A DNA stretch of 64,000 nucleotides from Montifringilla adamsi (Eukaryota; Chordata; Aves; Passeriformes; Passeridae): NCBI GenBank assembly GCA_017590115.1, contig JAGGNK010006604.1:558001-622000 (forward strand). The letters run 5' to 3'. The translations under genes and the position numbers were made by a program. The notes beneath the pieces are model-generated. The model was given only the letters and a program-made list of their open reading frames with translations. It was not told the DNA's origin and ran no database searches. Below are positions 15,401-30,400 of the stretch, piece by piece; positions within the stretch are counted from its first letter, which is position 1, and each line of letters opens with the position of its first letter.

Positions 15401-18400
15401 TGTTGAAATAAGTGAGATTTAGATCGGGTGTTTTGAATTGTTCTAAGAAAGCAAGTAAATTACCATGTTTTCCATAGTAGCTTTCCTCATCTCTATCCAT
15501 GTTACTGCACCTGGATGAATTGAGCAAGCTGTACCTGGATGAGTTGAGCAAGCTGTCTGTGTGAGATACCAACTGTGTACTTCTGTGTCGCTAGCTAGCA
15601 CACTTTCCCCAGCAAGCAAAGATACATAAAAATACTATCTAAATAGATTTAAAAATAAAACTGATTGTCAAGGACTTCTCCAACCAGAACAGAAATTCAC
15701 AAAGTAGGCAGGCCTTTCTGTGAATAGAAAGTTATCACTCAGTGCCTTGTCCACCTACCCAAGCCAGTCTGTACAAAGAGGAATGACTCTTAATAGCTTG
15801 TATTAACCTACACTGCACATGCAGAAAGGGAAACAGTTGCACCTGAATACCATTAATGAAATAAACATATGGAAGTGAATAAAACAAAAAAAAAAAATTC
15901 CTGATGATTTGCTAATTGAAAATAAGGTTAAACACTCTTAGCTGCATTTCTGCAACCTGTGCTACTGTGACAGTAAATCATCTTTACATGCAACAGATGG
16001 CCACATCTTTCCTCCTCTATACATATGACTAGCTCCCCAAAGTTCAAGTCACATAAGTCTAAAATGTAAACTGTCTGCTGTATACTGCATTTCCAATCTT
16101 GTCAAATGGAAATCTATCTGTAGAAGGAGTCATCATTTACTCAATTATTTCTTAATAGAATGTACTTTTTGTATTTCTGCACAGCACAAAAGTGCAGAAC
16201 AGAGGAGGTAATGCTAGAAGGTCTCAGCATTGTTACATTGATACTGTAATGTTTTTATAGTGAAACGAAGCACAAGGCATTATACTCAGTAGGTGACTCT
16301 GAAAGCCTGAGGCAATCTCTCCTTTGAAGCCACAAAGGAACAGAATCTCTATGTGGTGATCCTGAGCAGAATGAAATTTCCATTCTCTGTGGAATGTGAT
16401 TAAAACACCAATTGTAGAATTTTGCAATGAGAAATGTGTACACTTGTATATGCACTCCTAAGATACTGTACAAGACACGGCTGAACTACATGCTGGAACG
16501 ACAAAAACAACACTTTTAAGTCAGCCCTGTCACTGCATAGCACGCAATGATAAAGAAGACTAATCTCATATGATGTTTAACCAATGATGCCTGTGATATG
16601 AAGTCAAAGCCCATTTTGTTATTAGAGAACTCAGCAGCTATGTTCTAATGTTTACCCAATTAGATATTTAGCATAATCAGTATCAGGCAAGCAAAGTAAA
16701 AGTAACACGCTGAAGATGTAGACTGAGCTCCTGCAAAATATTAACTGTTGACTGAACCCTGGTACTTAACCACCTCCCAAGACTTCCTGTCATTCTTAGG
16801 CATACAGGGAAAAAAAAAAAAAGAAATGCAGTGAGGCCAAATGACTGATTTTACTGTGCTCTTATTCAAGTTTGCACCTCTGTGAAAGGCTGCTTCACTA
16901 AATCTCAATATAGTAAAGGAAGAGAAGGCACTGAACAGACAGTGTTCAGTGCAAGCAAAAATGCTAAGCGAAAATGTACACTAACTAGCATGCATTTGGT
17001 CAGCAATATATTACTCAACTCCAATAAAATGCTATTTCTGGTTTGATAACTATTAGTTTCTTCAGGTTTCTTCCCTGGTGTTTGGTCAACAATTACATGT
17101 GCCAGTGACTAAAACAGCTACAGCTTTTAAAGAGAATAGTGTTTTTATTAGCAAGCTGTTGGATCTGCGTGTGTAGGCACTGCTCCCCTCTACTGGAGCA
17201 CATCAGTCAGTTCAAGTAATTCAAAATACTGTTAGAGAAGGCCTCAGCAACAGTAAGACCTCCGCGTACTCAAGCTGCTAATTGAACGCTCAAAGATGCA
17301 AGTGCACAAGACAACAAATTAGACTGCTAACAAATGCACGGGGTGTAGCAGGATTGAAAGAGGTTCATCCCAGTTATGTTTCTCTAAAAAAAATCACATT
17401 AAGATTTTGATGCTTCTGCTGATCTGTTCTCAGTAGGATTATAAAAAACCACAAGTTCTTGCAAAACTGGTCTATCCCTTTCAGAAGCAGAAACTTCTTG
17501 AACATATATAAAAGCCTAAAATTTTCAAAGTTTACAGTCTTAATTTTGCAAAGAATCCAAACAAATATTTGAAATGTACTGCTGCTTAGTGGTAGTCAAT
17601 TTAATTGTACTTAGAAGATTTTTTTAAGACAAACTTAAGGTACACTTTAAGCTCCACGCAATATTCCTTATGCGGACACAGCCTAATAATCCTAGTAATG
17701 TAAAATAATACATTATTACTGTAAGACACACAAGTGTTGAAGCAGTCTAATAAGTCCAAAGGTTGACATTAATACAAAAACAACTCCTTCAGTAAGTCTT
17801 GTACCTGGTTTACTGTCATACTGGGGCTTTTTTCCTCTTTAAAAGATACAGGTATAACATTTCTTATAATATCATGTGTTGCATATAGGTAAAACCTTAT
17901 AAAATAAGGGCCTTGTTGCCTTTGTAAAATCATGGCTCAGGCCTGCTATTTTGGCTAAGAAACAAAGGACTACAGGAAATTGACTCAGCTGAATTGGAGG
18001 TAGAAAAATAAGTTATATAACCATTATGTGTTCACATCACGGTTTATAGCAGTGGGCTCGATTATGTTTGTTACGTTTGAAAACTATGTAACTGATAATG
18101 CGGTAACTGCTTAAAAAGGCCTGGTTTTTGCAATAAAGAGACTCCTTTGCACCTGCCTGGGGACACTGCATCGCTTGGCTTCATACGATCTCACACACAT
18201 AAACTGCAACTACAATAAAAACACACTTATGATTCCTCTCCTGTGTAATAAATCATACTAAATGGTAGCTGCCTTTGAAATATCTTTGATGTGCCAGTAT
18301 AAGTTTCTGGACTGCCATTATACTACTGATACTGACTAATCACTTGCAAAAAATGGAAAGGTGAAGAGGGAAGAAGAGTGGTAGATGAGATAAACAAGTG

Positions 18401-21400
18401 ACCTCATCACTTAGGTGTCCTTTTCTTTACAAAGCTGCAAAGACAGAGATCTCAATGTGCAAGTCAGTTTCCACCCACACTTAGTCCAAATTTCAAAAGT
18501 GACTGTTGCTGACTTACAGAGAAGCTGAGGGCATTCAGCACTGCTCACAAACCAAGTGCCACTGCTGCAAGTCTTACCAAATGACAGAATAAAGGAATAG
18601 GGGGTAAAAAACACAACACAGTGAAAGGCAAGGGTTTAAGGTTTCAAGCAGGCCAAACTATTGTGTACTATTTAGTTTTACCCATCATTCAGACTCCTTT
18701 GTTTCCCAAGAAGTTCAGGGCATGTGCACAACATACAGAGAATTGCCCAGGAATCTTGACTGTTCAGTGGAGAAGGCTGACCGTTTTTCTACTGTGGTTC
18801 AAAAACCAAGCACTAAATCAAACTCTAATAATAAAATTAGTATCATTGCAGTCTCTTAATTAGCCATGTAGCTGAAAAAGTATGATGTATTCCATGTCAT
18901 AGCCACAAGAAAAAGTGAACGACAATACATCATATTCCCAGACTATCAGTCCAAAGATTGTGCAATATTTTTTCCTGAATAGTGACTGTACAATTAACAT
19001 GCTGTTAACATGTTCATTTAACATTAGAAAAAAACATCATCAGCATGATATAATCTCATGTCAAAGATCCACATCTAACATTCTCCTAATATTAGTGACA
19101 GCACAGACTATTAGGCTAGTAGTGAAACATACAACTTGTCAAACAATTATCCTCAGAAAGGGGACTGAAAATGTATACAGTTAATGCATTACAAGCAAAT
19201 TATCAATGAACTGCAATTCTGCCATGCAATCAAAAACACGAATAGCTAGTGGAACTTTTACAGTTCTCTGAACAACAAACAAAATATTCCCAGCAGTTTG
19301 GGTCACATACAGAGCTTTATTACGGTTTCCATTTCAATCTGCTTATTAGCTATTCCCCCAAATTCTTCTCTGGAGCTGAAATTGTCAGGTTTTTTTTTTT
19401 TCCATTTCTTATTCTTGTTCTGCAGCTAATGCAGCAACAAGTTTCATGGAATATCCAAGCAAAGACACAGCTACCAAGATACTTCTGAAATGGTATGATG
19501 TGTGGGAAGAGTACTTCTCTGCAAACTCAACTATACTGCAAGACATTTTTTTCAAAGTTGAGGTTTGGCCCAGGAGACTGGGTGAACTCTAGAATAAAGC
19601 CAGTTCTGTCTGTTAGTTATGTTTGATGTAACTGTTTTGTTAAATATTTCCTTTCCCGCGTGCTTTGATGTATTAATCCAGCTAGAAAGGGCTCTCGATC
19701 TTGGAACACACTCTCATGCTTTAGAAAAAACAGTACCTAAAATACAGCCTTGATGATACTTTACCCAGAAAAAGGAGTGTTTTGAAATAATCAGATGCTT
19801 CCTACCAAGGATCAGAAAATGCCAGTTTTCTGTTTCTAGTCTGCTTTACTCCAGCTGATCTAGAATGACAGATGGCAGTTTACGATCATTTCTCCTAGCA
19901 GAGTCTCTAACCCCAAATGCTTTATACCATGACATATCATTGCAAACTTTTCTAGTTATTCTTATACAGTAAAATGCTGCATGCAGACACCGTACCAAGA
20001 CTTTTTCTATAAATCATTAAAATAGCACTTTTATAATCTCAGAGGGAGGGTGTTAACTTCAGCATCTAACATTTATAATCACAACACAGCACTGTTGCTG
20101 CTGAGAAAAGAAGTGCAACTATACATGGTTTTTTTATATATAAAAATGCCAGGTGGATGAAACAAGAGCTGGATTATTCTGGACTTTTGTAAACCATCTA
20201 TCTGCCACTATTTTATTTGTACAAATGCATTCAACTACTTTGGAAGCAAGAGAACAGTCAGACTCACAACCTTATGAATAAACTAGTGTCTAATTCACAA
20301 AAGCCACGTTGAAACTGCAGTAATCAGAGCCTTGACCGCAATGCATAATTTTGAAGATGTGTCCTTCTCTGTATACCAGGCCTCTTCAAATAGCTGCGTA
20401 TTAAACCAAGAATGGTCAATGGTTGCCTATATTTGTTTAATGAGCTGGCTTTTTTTTTTTTTTGAAAGCTAGGTGTCAAAATCCTAATGCAACATGGTAG
20501 TGAAATGTCCAATATAAAATTAACATAGCTGTCACACGTCTCAAGTTGTTCCATAATTCCAAAATTTTCCAGTCAGTATTACTGACACAATTCTCAGAAC
20601 GCTAAGATAAGGTTCTATCCTTTCTCTTCCCTCCTCCCTGCACAGCCTTTTTAAACATTTAAAAATGCAGCTTGTGTCTTGAAGACAATGAATTGTCAGG
20701 TGTCCAATTTTTAAAGACAATTTCCTCTGTTTTATCTCCCCTTATGGTTCTTTGTATCTCGGGGACTCTCTGCCTGGTGTGCACGACCCTGTTACTGATG
20801 TAGTATGGATGTACGACACTTCCACTTCAGCAGGAAGTGCCTGCTGAGCACATTCAGAAACTGGTAAATTTACTTTTACTATTAGGACCCCACTTTTAAG
20901 AAGAACTGTATTCCTGCAGGTAAACATAGGAATTTGAACATAATTTTTACACAATTACAGAATGTATTGAGTTGGAAGGGACCCTCAAGGATCATTGAGT
21001 CCAACACCCAGTCCTACATAGCACCATCCCCAAGGGTCATATCATGTGCCCAAGAGTATTGTACAAATGTTTCTTGAACTTTGTCAGGCTTGGTGCCGTG
21101 AACCTTTTCCTAATACCCACCCTAAACCTCCCCTAACATGACTTCAGGCCATTCCTTCAGATCCTGTCACTGGATATCAAAGAGAAGAGATCAGTGTCTG
21201 CCCCTCGTCTTCCCTGCACGAGGAAGTTGTAGACCGCAATGGAATCTCCCCTCACTCTCCTCTTCTCCAGGCTGAACAGACCAAGTGACCTCAGCAGCCC
21301 TTCATACAGCTTCCCCTCAAGGCCCTTCACCATCTCTGATGCCCTTTGGATGCTCTCTAAGAGCCTAATATCTTTCTCATATTGTGGTGACCAAAACACA

Positions 21401-24400
21401 CAATAGTCAAGGTGAAGCCGACGAAGTGCAAAGCAGAATATTACAATCCCTTCCCTAGCTCAGCTGGTGATGCTGGGCCTGATGTGCCCCAGGCACCGTC
21501 GGCCTCCCTGGCTCCAGGGCACTGCTGACTCATACTTCAACTTTCCTTCAACCTGGATCCCAGGATGCTTTCCATAGCACTGCTTTCCATCATCTCATTC
21601 CCCAGTCTGTCTCTACAGCCAGGGTTGCCCATTCCTGGTGCAGAATCTGGCACTTGCCCTTGTCAAAGTTCATATGGTTGGTGATTGCCCAGTCCTCTAG
21701 CTTGTCTTCTGGTTTTTCATTAACAACAACAAAACCCCCATCACTACTATTACAAAATTAAATGAGTCTGGTGCCAAAATCAAATAGAAGGTGTAAAATA
21801 AATAAGACAACCTTTTGCTCCAGTACAAGTTATGATTTATTGTTAAGGGTAAAGCAGACTATTAATAGCCTTTCACAATTAATTTTTGGGACTACCAAAA
21901 TTTATACCACTAAATCTTTAGCACAAGGTTCAAATTCCACAAAAAGTTTACATCTCACGGACTCTGACCTTTGGTAACTATAATTTTTGGTAAGATGGAC
22001 TCTTGGTCCTACATCATTAATTACTCCAAAATGCAGACAATTCATAGATTTGTCAATATTTTCCATTAAGAACTAAAAGCAAATAACAATTTTAAATTGT
22101 CTTTTACTTCCTATTGATTTTTATACTAAGAAGTATTTACTAGAAAACAACTATTCTAACAATCTATTTAGACAACAACCTATTTAGAACCTTTCATTTA
22201 AAACTTATATTGCAAATTTAAATTTCTTTTATATGCAAATAGAATACTGGAAGTGGCATTACAAATTATGTTTTTCCTTCTACAGAAGTAGAAGCATTTG
22301 AGTATGAGCTTTGTAGCACAGGTCAGTTCAAAACAAAAAAAAAACTTAAATGAGAGTATTCTATAAAAGAAGTATATACACAAAGTTCTGGTTTTACATA
22401 TAACATTAAGAAATTACAATTTTTTTTTAAATTGTAAGCCAGACATACTGATTCACTCAAGACAAACTACTGTCTCTCACCATTTGTTTTTCAATAGAAT
22501 ATACAAATATCCACTCCCACAGTCCTTTATTCTGAGGGAAAGGGGGCCACAAATTTATGAAGTACAGTCTTAAAAAGTAGCACAAAGTCTCTGGGAAAAT
22601 TGTCTCAACAATTGAATGCACAGCTTTCAGAAACTCTTAGCCCTATGGTCTATGAGAATCTGGCATGGGAGCTGCACGCAGCTATGATGGCTGATTACTA
22701 GAGAAGACAGAAAACCATCAAGAAAATATCCCCATATAGCTTGGCGAATTAGTAACATTTTAATCAGTTTCTTTAACAAGTCCCTAGATGTCATTATTGT
22801 ATGACAAGCTGTCGCAACACGTTTTCTGTGGGTGTCACTACCATTCTCCTTGCATTCCATGTTTGAAATAAAACCATTCTTTTGCTTAGAGAGATTGAAA
22901 AACTGGAAGTAGAACAAGACACCTTCTGCCCTAGTTCAGGTCCACGCCTCAGGCATCCCCTTTTGGTGCACATCTGAGTGAGAGAAGCGCTAATGCCAAG
23001 CGCTATGGGCTCTCAGTTCTGACCCAGGTCTGGCCGTTAGCCGTCTCTGAAGAAGCTCCGGAGCAAGGCCGCGAGGAGGCCTCAGCCGGGGCTGATCCCC
23101 GAGCCGCAGCTCGGCCGTGCCCCCGCCATGCACAGTCGGCCATGCACAGCCCAGGCCGCTTCGCGCTCCTGCCCGAGGCCACGGAGCCGTCTGCCCTCAG
23201 CCCACGCGGCCCCCGGCTGCTCTGCCCGCAGCACCAGCTCAGCCTCAGCTCTGCCTGCCGACCTCAGGCTGGCGCAGCCCCGGGCTCGCTCGGACCTGCT
23301 GGCGTTGCTGAGCACCATAGGACAGGCCCTGCCTGCCAGCCCAATCCCGGCACTGGTGGCCTAGCTCCCAAGGCAAACCTTGATCCGGCAGCAGGACGGT
23401 TACATAGAGAGTGACTAATTAATTTTTATTAAACAACAATGTCACACAAGTCCAAGCATATTTAACCATTAGTAAAATATTTTCCCTCAAAAGAATATTC
23501 TCCACAACAGCTGAAGGGTTGTTTCACCCAAACATTACTGAATACCAATAGATCATGTCTGCAGAGCAGTGTCTGGTAAATTACACTACATAAAGCTGTA
23601 CATTTCAACATATGACATGTGGATAGTTCAAGGCATTTCCAAAGCTTGAAAATGTCTTTATTTTGCGTTTAAAAAGGGCATTCTTTGAAGCAAGCACCCA
23701 CAGTTTCACTCAAAGTCCCACTGCTCAAATGTGTGACCAACTTTTGCACTTGGTTACTAGTATTCAGTATGATATTAGAATACAGAAATAAAACCATTCA
23801 AATGGGGATTTGGTAAGTCATGACTATTGCTACTGTAACAGGTTAAATTTTATGTTAAATGAAAATGTGTATTGTGAAAAATGTGTATTTTATGATTGGC
23901 TTTTCGCAAGTATTAAAATGAATATTGTATGTGTTATGTTAGAAAGTTATGCTGTATTAATTTTCTTAAGTATTAAATTAACTATTAAATACTGTTTTAG
24001 GTTATAGCATAATGTTAAAATAGAAACTATACAATGTAAGATATTTGTTTAAGAAAGGACTTGCACCAGATAGACGCCATGGGACACCTAAATCTTTCAG
24101 AGAAAGGGAATTGATTGCTCCCTTATCAGCAGAAAACTAACTTCTTCCCACCTCGCTCAGACAGGAAGACGGCATGAGGATTCAGAGGAAGAAGTTGACA
24201 GTGACCAGACAGAATCCTGTGTTTGAATGGAATTTATGCATCATGTATGAGATGTATGAATATGCAACAGGCGATTGCTTTTAAGGGTTAATCCTCTGTT
24301 AACCGGGGTCCTTTTTCAGGCTCATGATGCCCAGAAAAAGGTACCCGGACGTCCGTATCTCTTTGTTTTTATTGTCTCATATTATCCTAATCTCAACTGT

Positions 24401-27400
24401 TCAAACTTTATTATTCTGATTATATTACTACTATTAAACTTTTAAAATTTCAAAAACAAGTGATTGACATTTTTCACATTTATTTAACATTGTACATAAA
24501 ATGCATTACTATGATGAATGCCTGTCTTTCTGTACAGTCTCTGTACAGCATACTGTCTGGTATAATGAACAAAGCACCAGCTCTCCCTGGTTGTTTCTGA
24601 ACCATTAGATATGCACTGACAATTAAGAGTTTGTAAGGCTATGTTAATTAGATGCAGTATTTTAACAGGCAGGCACATTTTCATTTATTTTGCCTTCGTT
24701 TCTGAGACTTCTGCCACCTACTGTAGGATGTGCTCTGTAGTCTTAGCAGTGTTAACAATGGCTCTGTGTCTGGAACAGTGAATATATTCTCTAAATTATA
24801 ATACAGGCAGATGCAATTTAATAATATAGTTGAGCAAATACAGTTGCTTAGAAAGGGTCAGAAGTCACCCTTTATTCCAAGTTTTTTCACTTATTAATAG
24901 AAACAGACTTCTACTGTATTCCCTATTTTGTCTTCATAAAAGATAATACTTCACAAAGAAAATATTCTGGAATCAAAAGCTTGACTTTACACAAAGCCTA
25001 CTGTGTTCTTCAACAAAAGAAGAGGACTGTGACTATTCATGTTTTCTGTTTCTATAGGCTTGTAAAGGAACAACATATTATGCTGAATTGGTCTGCATCT
25101 TTTGAGCCAGGTTCTATTCCTAGGACTGTTAGCAAATAAATAATCCACTATTAGTTACAGGCTTTTATTCCTCAAAGGGACTTCTTGGCATTTCCAACAT
25201 ATACAACTAATGAGAGATTGTTACACACTAAAGCAGAAAACAATGTCTCCATACATTTCGTTATTAAGTGTTACAAGAAAGAATTTATTAATTGAATGGT
25301 GATCTGAAAACTGTTTGAATAATTTTGGATGTAAGAGGACTAAGTCTGGAAAATTTCAAATTAGCTAGATATCTGTAGAAACTGATACACAGTGACTCCT
25401 AAACTTGTACACAGACTGACTTGCAATGCTACTATACCAAGCACTATGCATTATGAGAAAAGTCTTTCTAGGAAACAACCCATTTCTTGCAGAAGCAGGT
25501 GTCAAGTTAGTGTCTAAAGCACAGAACTGGCTCAGATTCCCCTTCCATTTCAACAGAAAAATACATTATATGCTCATTGAATAAGACTAGATTTATTATA
25601 ACTTGTTTGAAGATTTTCCATTTTGTGATGGGTAACCGAAGCCTAATTTGGAACTTGTCTTCTATTGCTGTTGGTGTATCAATTTAGAACAAAACAACTG
25701 AAAGTACAATCCTAGATGTAAATCCACAGACACAGTGGCATAAATAAGTCCTGAATGCCCAGTCTAGACTGAAATTATTATAGGACTAAAGCCATATATA
25801 TGAATCATTACACGTGTACCAGCAATATGTAGAATTAATGAAGATGTGACCACAAAAGATAAAATCCTCTGGGAATGCTTCTTGTTGTTCAAAAGAAAGG
25901 GTACTCAGTGATAACCCAGCCCTGTATCTGCTTCATTATAGGAATGGACCATGAGCCTTCCTTGCATCTTAACAAGTGTTCAGAATCCAAAAACTGGGCA
26001 TTTGGTTAAATACAGATGCTGAATCAGACCCTCACTGTTTTCTAAGAGGGAGGAGATATTCTTACAGACTTCACAGCAGCTCCAGAATACGACACACTTG
26101 TTATACATAAACAACATGAAAAGTGTATTCCACCTGCTGGAAGGAGAGAGAGGGAGGAAGGAAGGAGAGAATCGCAGCCCACTCTAGATCCAAACATTTA
26201 ATGTGAATATTTAATACATGAATATTTAACAGACTGACAAGTAACTTGTGTAGAAGAAACATCTCAGACAAATCAAAACCAGACCAAAATAGGAGGCAAA
26301 ATTATTAGAGTTGTGAAAAAATATTAGAAGATGGAAGCCGTATGAATAAGAATTTGGTTTACTCTGATGAAAGATCAGAAAATTCCTTCCAAGTCTCAGA
26401 AGTAGAACAAGTCTCACCTCCTTACAAAAAGTCACAAAGTCTTACAAAACCCTAGCATTTTACAGTCTAGACTCAGCTTTATGCACTGCAGATGTACCTT
26501 AACATCTTGAGAATAACATTAAGCAATAAAATCATAATGTATACAACAACTTGCTGACTGGAAGTTCTGGTACTATTTTCTCAGCTAAAAATGCTTAATA
26601 TTAGGCCCAGATTCCTAGAAGTTAATCTATGGTTTAATCTCCCACTCATTTCTAAAAATTGATGTCTTATATTTGGTAAATATTAATAATCACATAAATT
26701 TTAACTGGAAATTAGTTTCTGCTCTTATATGTAGCAAGATTGTAATATTCTGTGAAAACTGTGAAATCCTAGGAACTGGAAGCAAAGTAAATTTTGAAAA
26801 TTCAAAATTTTGAAAATTTTGAGCTTTTAGCATTACAGTTTTATTGCTGAATCAACTCCAGTGCTTTTTTCTTAGGGTCATCTGGCACTGAAAAGAATAA
26901 TCAAGAAATAGTATGCTTCCAATAAACAACTAATACATTGTTATTATTGCTGTTGTTGTTACACATCCCCATTAAAACTGCAATTTTTGAAGTGGCACAC
27001 ATTAACACCCAAAATTACCTACCCTTTTCTCCGCAATGTATGAAGCCAGTTGCTAGTACACAGATACCAAAGAGGTGGACTGAAAACATGTAAGCTTAAC
27101 ATTCAGCTATGAAGGTGCTGCTAACATGCTTTGCTACATGGAATTTATAGCAGTAAGGTTTCTGTGGCTAGTAATTCTGCTCTTGGTGCCATGAAGAATT
27201 CTACTCTGTCTTTCCCAATGGCATTCTAAGCAAATCCCTCAGGACACATGTACCTGGAGCCAGTGCAGGTCACAGCACTCTTTTTATGGCCTTCAGATAC
27301 TGTGCTTAAACTACGTAGGTAATGCCTACAGAAGGCATTACCACAGGACACCTCATCTCATCTCTTGAGACCTTGAGAGAATTGCACATTAACAGAAATG

Positions 27401-30400
27401 TTATGGTCTGCAGTCTGAATTTTCTCCAATGAGACACCACACCATAGTATTCATTCTGATGAACCTCTGGTTGATGCAAACAAAAGGTATTACAAAACCA
27501 AAGTGTCAGTGTGTAGAGGGAAGATTTCACAGTGCATGCTTGTACCCTACTTTTTCCTATGTTTTGTTAATCCACCCATCTCTTTAAAGAACAGAAAGTG
27601 AGGAGAAAGACATTATAGCTGTACTATATTACGTATAAATGCAAAATATGTGAATTTATTATCAGCACTCACTAAATATTCCAGATCTCTGGAGATGCTA
27701 AAACACCCCCAACTATTAACTAGCAATTTTGCAACAATTTTATTTTACCTACTGTTTGTTTCCATGTGTGGTCTGTGAGCATACACATACATATATTTTA
27801 AATTTTAATTGGAAGGATTTTTTTCTCTGTGACTCTAAAATGCAAGATTTTAACACTCCAAGGTGACATGTGTCCACATGCTATTGCATAATAACACTTT
27901 TTGTCACCCATATTTAGCTAGCAGGCTACATAGATCCTTTCCAGTTGAGCAGAAGTGACTGTTCTGCTAAGAGAGCAATCCCTTTGTAATAGGGACATCT
28001 TCATGGAATTCTTCTGGCTAAAAAATAAGTAGAACATGTTCAAGGATTCGTAAGTGCTATTTCCACTATCTGTAACCTCCAATGTTCCAGGTCCTGTAAT
28101 CTGTTTCCTTCTGTTCTGTCAATTATTAAGGGGAAAAAATGAAGCAAAGAAAAAAAATTGAATAGAAGGCAACTGGAAATGGAAACAATCAGGTAAGCAA
28201 GGGAAACAGGAACAAGATGATGCAGAAGGGTAAACTGAAGAACAATATGTAGCATAAGTGCAGGAGAGTTTATCAGACTGATCAGATATCCAGGAACAGG
28301 AACAAATTATCCGTATGTCCTTCACTGAAGACAGGTCCACCACAAGTTGTATTTAGTAGGCAATCTAAAAGCATTGAGTTAAAATGGGACTTTGGTTATC
28401 CTGACAGCTGCAAAATTGAATAAACCATTCAAAAAATCAATTTCTGAATCAAAATTTTGAATCTAAAGCATAGCAATTTTGTAATTAAGAAGAGTGAACT
28501 GAAAGAAGTTCAAATCCTACCACGTTTTCAAGATATAATTAATATTATGACTTACAAAGAGCTGTTTCTTGAATCTTAACCATCAGCAATAATTTCTTTT
28601 AATGCACCTAAACATTTTCTAGTTAACAGTACACTCCCATCCATTGAATCTATTTAAGTCAAACTATAACTGTAGTAAACTGTACATAAATGAGAACTTG
28701 ATAGTCACAATAAGTTATTACTTGGTCTTGATTTCTGGATAGTACACTGATGAAATTATTCCTGAGTGCTAACAACAAAGACAAAACCCTAAAGATAATG
28801 AGCATGTACTGGTAAAGTGCAGAATGAGATGACAGCACATATATACCCTGAATGCTTTAGGAAATGCAATAAGGAACTTGAACAAAAGAAAATTACCTGA
28901 AACACAACCATGTGTTTTCCTATTATTAATAGACAAAATGAAGGTTAACAAATACTTTTCTTCTTGGAGTACCTTTTGTAAGAGATCTCAATCACTAAAC
29001 CTAATCAAAGCTTCTATAAAAACTGAAAGGATTAATATAGATTAAATGGGACAAGTTGGGAATACTAGGACACAGAAGACTGACTTTCTAGTCTCACATG
29101 CCAGAAGGCTGTTCCAAATTGCTTTTCTGTTCTAAGGATGGAAGCCAATGCTTTTCAATCCCAGGCTTTTTATGACATACCAATAATTATCCTCAGTCTC
29201 TCTTCCTGCTTCACTACAGGCTAGGAAAAGAAGTAAAAAAATGCTTGACTTGCAGATTACTGTCCCAAAAATCTGAAAATTATATCAGTTTTTTTACAGT
29301 CTTGCAAAACACTTTAAACTATGTGTTTCCTGATTATTTTATGCCAAGACAAAAAATAAGTCCCCATTTCCCTCACTCTGATTTGGATACCTACCCTGCT
29401 AAGCCCTACTTTGTTAAGCAACTTGTGCTGGAACACTGAAGCAGCTATGTGTCTTTACAGAACATATAAAAGCCATCATTCAGACTTAAGGAAAAAAAAA
29501 AAAGATGGCAGTAGATTGGCCCCCCACTCCTCAAATACTTCCCACCCACTAGAGAATTCAAACAAAAAAACTGTTCCACAGCGCACATTCCATCCTACTG
29601 GTATTCCCAGAATAGAAGGTTTTCAATTGTTTGGCACAGTGCATCACCAGGAATAAATACATCAAGCCAACCAGAGCTTGCATTAGGTATTAAGACCTAT
29701 TATTTCTGGGATACTCTGATGTTTTGTCACAATATCAATACAATTACATTTTCAATTGCTTTGAGTGCTACTGGGAAATGGTCCTGAAGCATGAACAACT
29801 TCTCACACATTCTGCAAGTCTCCCATCTTGAGCAACACACAAGCATTAAACCCTAACAAACAAGAGGCTTCCTTTATCAAATAAACATTTCCTCATCTTT
29901 TTCTAATGTGATAGTACATGGCAACATTCTTCTTACTCAGTACTTCCCACAGAAGATTTTCTTATGGCCAAAATATTTCTTTTATTACAGATGCAGCACA
30001 TTAACTCAGCAGAAGATTTGGAAAAGATTTGCAAACAACTTTCAGCTGTACAGAAAATCTGCTGCAAACTACTTTCTACCTAGTTCTATAAAACCTGCAA
30101 AACAAATTAACAAAATCACCTCCAACAACTTCTTGATTGATGTTTATCTGAACTGAGGTGTTGTCAAAGAAAATGGCAGGTTTCTTTCAGGGGTCCATCA
30201 TGCATTAGAGGATTCACAGCTGCAAGTCAAGTACAAACTCCTCCTGAGAGAAATCTTGTGTTCTAAATAAGATTATATTTTCGCAATCTGCAATTACCTT
30301 TAAAAAAAAAGCTCCAACGGTGAAATATGTTGCAAATATAACACAGAAAAAAGCTTCAGATTCCTTGCTTTTTGCTCATATTTATTTTGATGTAGAATTG

